Origin: JALYXV01 sp963791545
GTDB taxonomy: Bacteria > Actinomycetota > Acidimicrobiia > Acidimicrobiales > Palsa-688
Assembly: GCA_963791545.1 (NCBI GenBank)
Contig: CAWBSR010000010.1
Coordinates: 1-8,860 of the forward strand
Length of the DNA: 8,860 nucleotides
Direction of reading: 5' to 3'
In this document: one piece after another, positions 5,558-8,860 of the stretch
Position numbering within the stretch: position 1 is the stretch's first letter
How the letters are laid out: each line of letters opens with the position of its first letter
Translations under genes and position numbers: made by a program
The notes under the pieces: model-generated
Told to the model about the DNA's origin: nothing
Databases searched by the model: none
Seen by the model: the letters and a program-made list of their open reading frames with translations, nothing else

Positions 5558-5959
5558 ATGTCATTCGTCGCTGACACTTCCGAGCTGCTCACCACCCGCC
5601 AGGCAGCCGAACTGGTAGGACGCTCCCCTGACACGGTCAAGTGGAGCTTGATCAGTGGCGGGCTCCCTGGTGTCCATGTCGATGGTTTTTGGCGGGTTCG
5701 CCGGGAGGACGTGCTCGCCTGGGACGCCCGAACTGAGCGCCGGGCCCGCCGTAAGACGCGGGCCCACGACCGGGCAGCGGAGGTGTTGGCCGAGTACGGC
5801 TCGGTGACCCCCTATGAGCTCTCCAAGTTCCAGGGGATCCATGTGGGCAACGCCCGCAAGTACTTGGCGTTGTTGGCCATCGAGGGCCGGGCCCATCGCC
5901 ATGACGACGGTGAGTGGTTCCCCGGCCGTGACTGCCAGGAGGAGGAGGCAGCTAGCTAG
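5558..5959 (+). CDS. Excisionase/MerR-like regulator with a second winged-helix-like domain
   Basis: A 133-residue basic protein. Residues 10-55 (LLTTRQAAELVGRSPDTVKW to GFWRVRREDVLAW) match the helix-turn-helix/wing pattern of excisionase-family and HTH_17 proteins. An Arg-rich linker (59-72) leads to a second unit (72-121, VLAEYGSVTPYELSKFQGIHVGNARKYLALLAIEGRAHRHDDGEWF) resembling a winged helix of the MarR/ArsR type. Two DNA-binding units and a perfect palindrome 13 bases upstream suggest an autoregulated control protein of a mobile element, acting in excision, partition or replication. No Shine-Dalgarno precedes ATG 5558 (GCAGAATCCCAATC), so a leaderless transcript is plausible. Calling it a true excisionase would be premature, because no integrase is in view. 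Confidence 0.85.
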   Translation: MSFVADTSELLTTRQAAELVGRSPDTVKWSLISGGLPGVHVDGFWRVRREDVLAWDARTERRARRKTRAHDRAAEVLAEYGSVTPYELSKFQGIHVGNARKYLALLAIEGRAHRHDDGEWFPGRDCQEEEAAS

Positions 5960-5973
5960 ACCCGATAAACCAA

Positions 5974-6020
5974 GAAGCCCGCCTCCCCAAGCCGGCCAAG
6001 GTCACGGGAGAACGGGCTTC
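5974..6020 (+). terminator. Hairpin after the regulator gene
   Basis: GAAGCCCG (5974-5981) pairs perfectly with CGGGCTTC (6013-6020). TCCC and GGGA inside the loop can extend the pairing. It starts 15 bases after the stop at 5959. The loop is long and no T-tract follows, so it may be a weak terminator or another regulatory structure. Confidence 0.45.
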
Positions 6021-6033
6021 GTAAAGAACTGAG

Positions 6034-6093
6034 GTAACGGTACCACCCACCCGGAGTTCAACGCGTTCTTCTGTTAGGTGTGGGCCCCGTTAC
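6034..6093. repeat. Spaced inverted repeat in the gap before the orphan gene
   Basis: GTAACGG (6034-6040) and CCGTTAC (6087-6093) are perfect inverted arms, with partly complementary CCCAC and GTGGG just inside. A small AACGCGTT palindrome (6060-6067) lies between. It could be a cruciform, an operator or a chance structure in the 208-base gap between the regulator and the 361-residue protein. Confidence 0.3.
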
Positions 6094-6167
6094 GTCCCCG
6101 GCGAGCTGTTCGCCGCTGTGGCCGTGACCGAGCCCTGCCGTGACGGGCGCGCCCGGAGGCGGAGGTC

Positions 6168-7253
6168 GTGAGCGAACCACGGTTGGTGCGGGTGGACACC
6201 CACCGGGTGGTCATGGTCCTCTACGGGTTGTGCGGCTCCACCCGTACTGGCTTGGACTTTCAGCCCCATCCTGACGCTCCCGGAGCGGTGGTGGCCGCCT
6301 TCGCGGGAAGAACCGGCGGCACCGGCCAGGTATCGATCCCCGACGAACCCGGGTTGCGGGACACGTTGGATTGGTTGGCCGGCGAGGCCAGGGCCGAGGT
6401 GTTCCTCCGGGCCATCCTGGCGGCGGTGCGGGCTTCTGACGGTATCGCCGGCGGCTGGGCGTTGGAGCGTGTCGCCGAGCTGCTGTGGGGCCCTAGGAAG
6501 CACCGCCAGTCCCGGTGGCGGAAACTCCCCCCCATTCGCCGCGTCGTCGAGCTGCTGTCCGAGGCCTCCTGGATGCTCGACGCCCCCGTCGCCGCCCCGA
6601 AGGCTAGGGCCAAGGGACGGCGACGCGACCCCGGACGTGACACGAAACGGGCCGGCTACGGCGGCACCTTCACCGGCTGCATCCTCACGCTCGACACCGG
6701 TGGGCGCACGGTGCGCCTCAACGACCAGCTGCGCCGCCTCCTTGACGCCGGCCCCTATGACCGGCGTCCCGCGGCACTGTTCGCCCTGGCCCGCCCCGGC
6801 CATCACAACCCCCGGGGTACCGCGCCCAGCCGGGCCGACTGCTGGCTGATGGTGCACGGGGCGTGGGACTACGCCCGGTTCCGCCAAGCCGAAGCGTTGC
6901 GCCGCGACGGCGCCGTCCAGGCGATACGCGTCGAGGACCTCCTGGGTCGCTGGACCGGCGTCAACCTCGACGGCATAGCCCGTCGACGTCTCCTGCCGGC
7001 GTTCGTAGACCGCCTCGAGGTGGAACTGGCCGGCGCTGGCGACGTCGCCCTGGCGGGGCCCATCGAACGGCAACGCCAGGCGGGGCGCTGCGAGCTGCGG
7101 CTGCGGATCTCCCCCGACCGCCGACCCCGCTCCCCCACCCGCCAAAACGCCGACCGCGACGGCCCGCACCAGCGACGCCGCGATGACAGGCGGCCGCCGA
7201 TCGCGTCGACCGCGTCGGGCACCGCCACCAGCACCGGACCCCCTCGGGCCTAA
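6168..7253 (+). CDS. Uncharacterised 361-residue protein, possibly replication-associated
   Basis: I do not recognise the family. The GTG start is supported by GGAGG at 6155-6159, eight bases upstream. Residues 60-140 look helical and could hold a DNA-binding unit (AELLWGPRKHRQSRWRKLPPIRRVVELLSEASWML written as two blocks around K120). A basic linker (144-162, KARAKGRRRD) follows. A second folded region (163-290) includes GGTFTG, TVRLNDQLRRLLDAG, CWLMVHGAWDYARFRQAEAL and WTGVNLDG with a helical RRRLLPAFVDRLEVEL. The last 55 residues are Arg/Pro/Thr-rich and probably disordered. There are no membrane segments and no catalytic motif I can name. Lying between a two-domain DNA-binding regulator and a DnaB-family helicase, with repeats behind it, a replication initiator or helicase-loading role is possible. 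This is inference from context only. Confidence 0.7.
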   Translation: MSEPRLVRVDTHRVVMVLYGLCGSTRTGLDFQPHPDAPGAVVAAFAGRTGGTGQVSIPDEPGLRDTLDWLAGEARAEVFLRAILAAVRASDGIAGGWALERVAELLWGPRKHRQSRWRKLPPIRRVVELLSEASWMLDAPVAAPKARAKGRRRDPGRDTKRAGYGGTFTGCILTLDTGGRTVRLNDQLRRLLDAGPYDRRPAALFALARPGHHNPRGTAPSRADCWLMVHGAWDYARFRQAEALRRDGAVQAIRVEDLLGRWTGVNLDGIARRRLLPAFVDRLEVELAGAGDVALAGPIERQRQAGRCELRLRISPDRRPRSPTRQNADRDGPHQRRRDDRRPPIASTASGTATSTGPPRA

Positions 7254-7284
7254 CAGACCTACCAGCAACCCGCAGCGAAGCTCC

Positions 7285-7301
7285 GCCCGCCAACAGCGGG
7301 C
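7285..7301 (+). terminator. Short GC hairpin after the 361-residue gene
   Basis: GCCCGC (7285-7290) and GCGGGC (7296-7301) form a perfect stem with a CAACA loop, followed by CTGTTT. It is 31 bases past the stop at 7253. Size, position and the short T-run fit an intrinsic terminator, which would separate this gene from the helicase gene. Confidence 0.5.
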
Positions 7302-7448
7302 CTGTTTCGCGTTCGTCGACCAGCAGCCGACACCCTTACCGAGGGCACTCGGAGCCTCGACGGCGCGCCCCGACCAGGTCGAGACCCCTACCGAGACGCA
7401 CCTACCAACGTCAACGGTCCGTCGACGGCCCAGGGCTTGGCCTGGTGA

Positions 7449-7601
7449 AGCGCGTTGCATTGACAAAGTGAGCGCGATCCATGGTGCTAGGAGGGGATCT
7501 GAGACGCGGCACGGCACAGGGTCCGCCATCCAACTCGACCGCTGCCAGGACCCAGCGAATCGTGGAGCGCGTTCCAGTGGCAGTGGGAGCGCGATACATG
7601 A
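7449..7601 (+). repeat. Iteron-like 14-bp repeats in two pairs
   Basis: Four copies of AGCGCGWTNCAKKR occur: AGCGCGTTGCATTG at 7449, AGCGCGATCCATGG at 7471, AGCGCGTTCCAGTG at 7566 and AGCGCGATACATGA at 7588. In both pairs the copies are exactly 22 bp apart, about two helical turns, and the pairs are offset by 117 bp. Shorter GCGTTNC relatives occur at about 7612, 7623 and 7648. Directly repeated, phased sites beside a helicase gene are what replication iterons or multi-site operators look like. AGCGCGTT also occurs once outside, at 124, so the hexamer alone is not diagnostic. There is no clear AT-rich unwinding region or DnaA box. Confidence 0.5.
7460..7490 (+). promoter_or_regulatory. Possible promoter overlapping the first repeat pair
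   Basis: TTGACA at 7460-7465 is a perfect -35 hexamer. The best -10 is a poor TGCTAG at 7485-7490 with a 19-base spacer. The repeat at 7471-7484 fills that spacer, so a protein bound to the repeats would control it. The untranslated leader before the helicase ATG would be about 260 bases. Confidence 0.2.
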
Positions 7602-7676
7602 GCTGTGTTGGGCGTTGCTGGGCGCGTTACCCCGTTCCGGGTTGGTCGCGTTGCTGGTCAGGGCATCAGGGTGGCC

Positions 7677-7743
7677 TCTGAGGAGTTTTCTGAGGACTCT
7701 GAGCGTCCCTCGGTGGGTCGCCGCCGAGGCGGCCGCCGAGGCG
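7677..7743 (+). repeat. Short direct repeats before the helicase start
   Basis: TCTGAGGA occurs at 7677 and 7689, and the related TCTGAGCG at 7698. A perfect 12-bp tandem duplication GCCGCCGAGGCG follows at 7720-7731 and 7732-7743. The segment ends 12 bases before the preferred helicase ATG. If translation began further upstream, the duplication would encode an Ala/Glu-rich stretch. Confidence 0.5.
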
Positions 7744-7755
7744 CAGGCTGACGCT

Positions 7756-8860
7756 ATGGGATCAACCAAGGTTGGGGTGGGTGGCCCGGCGCCGCACAGT
7801 GTGGAGGCGGAGGCGGCGGTGTTGGGCACCATGTTGCAGCTCGGTGTCTATGGCGAGGCGGCGTGTCGGGTGGCACTAACCGGGTTGTCGGCCGGGGACT
7901 TCTACTCCCCCGCCCACGGACATGTCTTCGAGGCCATCGCCCGACTGGTCGACGCCGGCCATCCCCCCGATGTCGGCCTGGTCGTCGACCAGCTCCGCCG
8001 CGACGGCCTCCTGGAAGCCTCCGGTGACGCCATCGCCGTCCTATCACTGCTGAACGAGGCGCCGGCGGCATCGGGTGCCCCCCGGTGGGTGCAAACCGTG
8101 GCCGAGCTGGCCGACCAACGCCGGGAACAGGCCGCCGCGCTGGAGCTGGCCACCGCTGCCGCCGCCGGCGACGAGACCGCAAGGTTGCGGGCCCGGGAGG
8201 AACTGGAACGCCTCTCCCAGCGAGGCCCCCGGGGACGGCGCCCCGGGGCGCAGCCGCCCGCCACCGCCGAGACCATCCTGGCGGAGCTGCTGGAGGATTT
8301 TGCCCACCCCGAAGACGCTGTCACTATCTCCACCGGGATCGTCACCCTGGACCGGATGCTGGCCGGTGGCGGGTGGCGGCCCGGGCTGTTCCTCCTGGCC
8401 GCCGGCCCCGGGGTGGGCAAGAGCGCCTTCGCCCTCCAATCGTCTCTGCGGGCCGTCGGTGCCGGCCATGTGGTGCTGTACGTGTCGATCGAGCAGTCCC
8501 CCAAAGAACTGGTGGGGCGCATCTTCTGCCGGGAACTCCAAGCCCCCATCTCCACCTACTGGAACCGCGACCCCGCCCTGGCGGCGGGGATGCGGGAACG
8601 TGGTGGGCTCATCGACCTGGCCCGCCTCCACATCCAAGAAGACCCCTACGTGGCGGGCGAGGACTTCGAGGGCACCGTGGGGCGCATCCGGCGTTGGACC
8701 GCCGAGCTGTGTCGCTCCAGCGGGCGTCGTCCCCTGGTGGTGGTCGACTACCTGCAACGCCTCCGTCCCGCCGAAGCCGACCGCCGCCTCGACGAACGCC
8801 TCCGGGTGTCCATGGCCTGCCTCGGGTTACGACAACTGGCCCGCGACCTCGAAGTCCCGG
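7756..8860 (+). CDS. dnaB: DnaB-family replicative DNA helicase (3' end outside the window)
   Basis: 368 codons are present. The N-terminal DnaB_N domain covers about 12-110 (PHSVEAEAAVLGTML, FYSPAHGHVFEAIARL, AGHPPDVGLVVDQLRRDG). A charged linker follows, then the RecA-like ATPase with Walker A GPGVGKSA (217-224; K222, S223), the catalytic-glutamate region SIEQSPKELVGRIF (244-257) and Walker B PLVVVDYLQRL (326-336; D331). The protein should form the hexamer that unwinds the lagging-strand template. The missing part would carry the DNA-binding loops and arginine finger. ATG 7756 gives the usual short lead before EAE-AVLG, but its ribosome binding site is poor and the frame is open back to 6979, so the start is uncertain. 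GPGVGKS instead of the chromosomal-type RPSMGKT, and the neighbours, suggest a plasmid, phage or integrative-element copy rather than the housekeeping gene. Confidence 0.9.
   Translation, partial: MGSTKVGVGGPAPHSVEAEAAVLGTMLQLGVYGEAACRVALTGLSAGDFYSPAHGHVFEAIARLVDAGHPPDVGLVVDQLRRDGLLEASGDAIAVLSLLNEAPAASGAPRWVQTVAELADQRREQAAALELATAAAAGDETARLRAREELERLSQRGPRGRRPGAQPPATAETILAELLEDFAHPEDAVTISTGIVTLDRMLAGGGWRPGLFLLAAGPGVGKSAFALQSSLRAVGAGHVVLYVSIEQSPKELVGRIFCRELQAPISTYWNRDPALAAGMRERGGLIDLARLHIQEDPYVAGEDFEGTVGRIRRWTAELCRSSGRRPLVVVDYLQRLRPAEADRRLDERLRVSMACLGLRQLARDLEVP

Noticed and set aside
6090..7832. 580-codon minus-strand open frame
   Set aside because: Antisense to the 361-residue gene and across the repeat region; GC-driven open frame with Gly/Arg/Pro-rich sequence and no domain.

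Overview
The window is GC-rich DNA with long open frames in several phases and GTG starts. It carries actinobacterial hallmarks: a LAXTG-type sortase substrate with QCNG repeats, a relic of a LuxR-type (LAL) ATPase, a small 'IIRAWIEPG' protein, and a GlxR/CRP-type palindrome. I infer an actinobacterium, possibly of the Acidimicrobiia or a related deep lineage, but the sequence alone does not fix the taxon. The right half looks like accessory or mobile DNA.

Left part (1-2320, minus strand): the first codons of a gene leaving the window sit beside a perfect TGTGA-N6-TCACA palindrome. Next is a PAS-GAF-receiver signalling protein (341-1888) with neither a kinase nor an output domain. Behind a hairpin-rich leader lies a 78-residue conserved-type small protein (2084-2320).

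Middle (2321-3219): a gene graveyard. A frameshifted, doubly truncated LAL-type ATPase fragment lies on the minus strand (Walker B and GNPFF motifs kept, Walker A absent). It abuts a plus-strand scrap encoding a P-loop that resembles the intact helicase at the right end of the window.

Surface protein (3220-5013, plus): a signal or anchor segment, an Ala/Thr-rich stalk, Cys-paired QCN repeats, 63 consecutive prolines, 14 VVTPP repeats from a nearly perfect 15-bp tandem array, then a LALTG sorting signal, membrane helix and basic tail. A strong hairpin follows it.

Right part (5521-8860, plus): a 24-bp perfect palindrome stands just before a small regulator with two predicted DNA-binding units and no visible Shine-Dalgarno. 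Then come an unrecognised 361-residue protein, a 500-bp gap with paired 14-bp repeats spaced 22 bp apart, and a DnaB-family replicative helicase cut by the window edge. Regulator, orphan protein, iteron-like repeats and helicase together suggest the replication or maintenance module of a plasmid or integrative element. This is an inference and is the part most worth following up.
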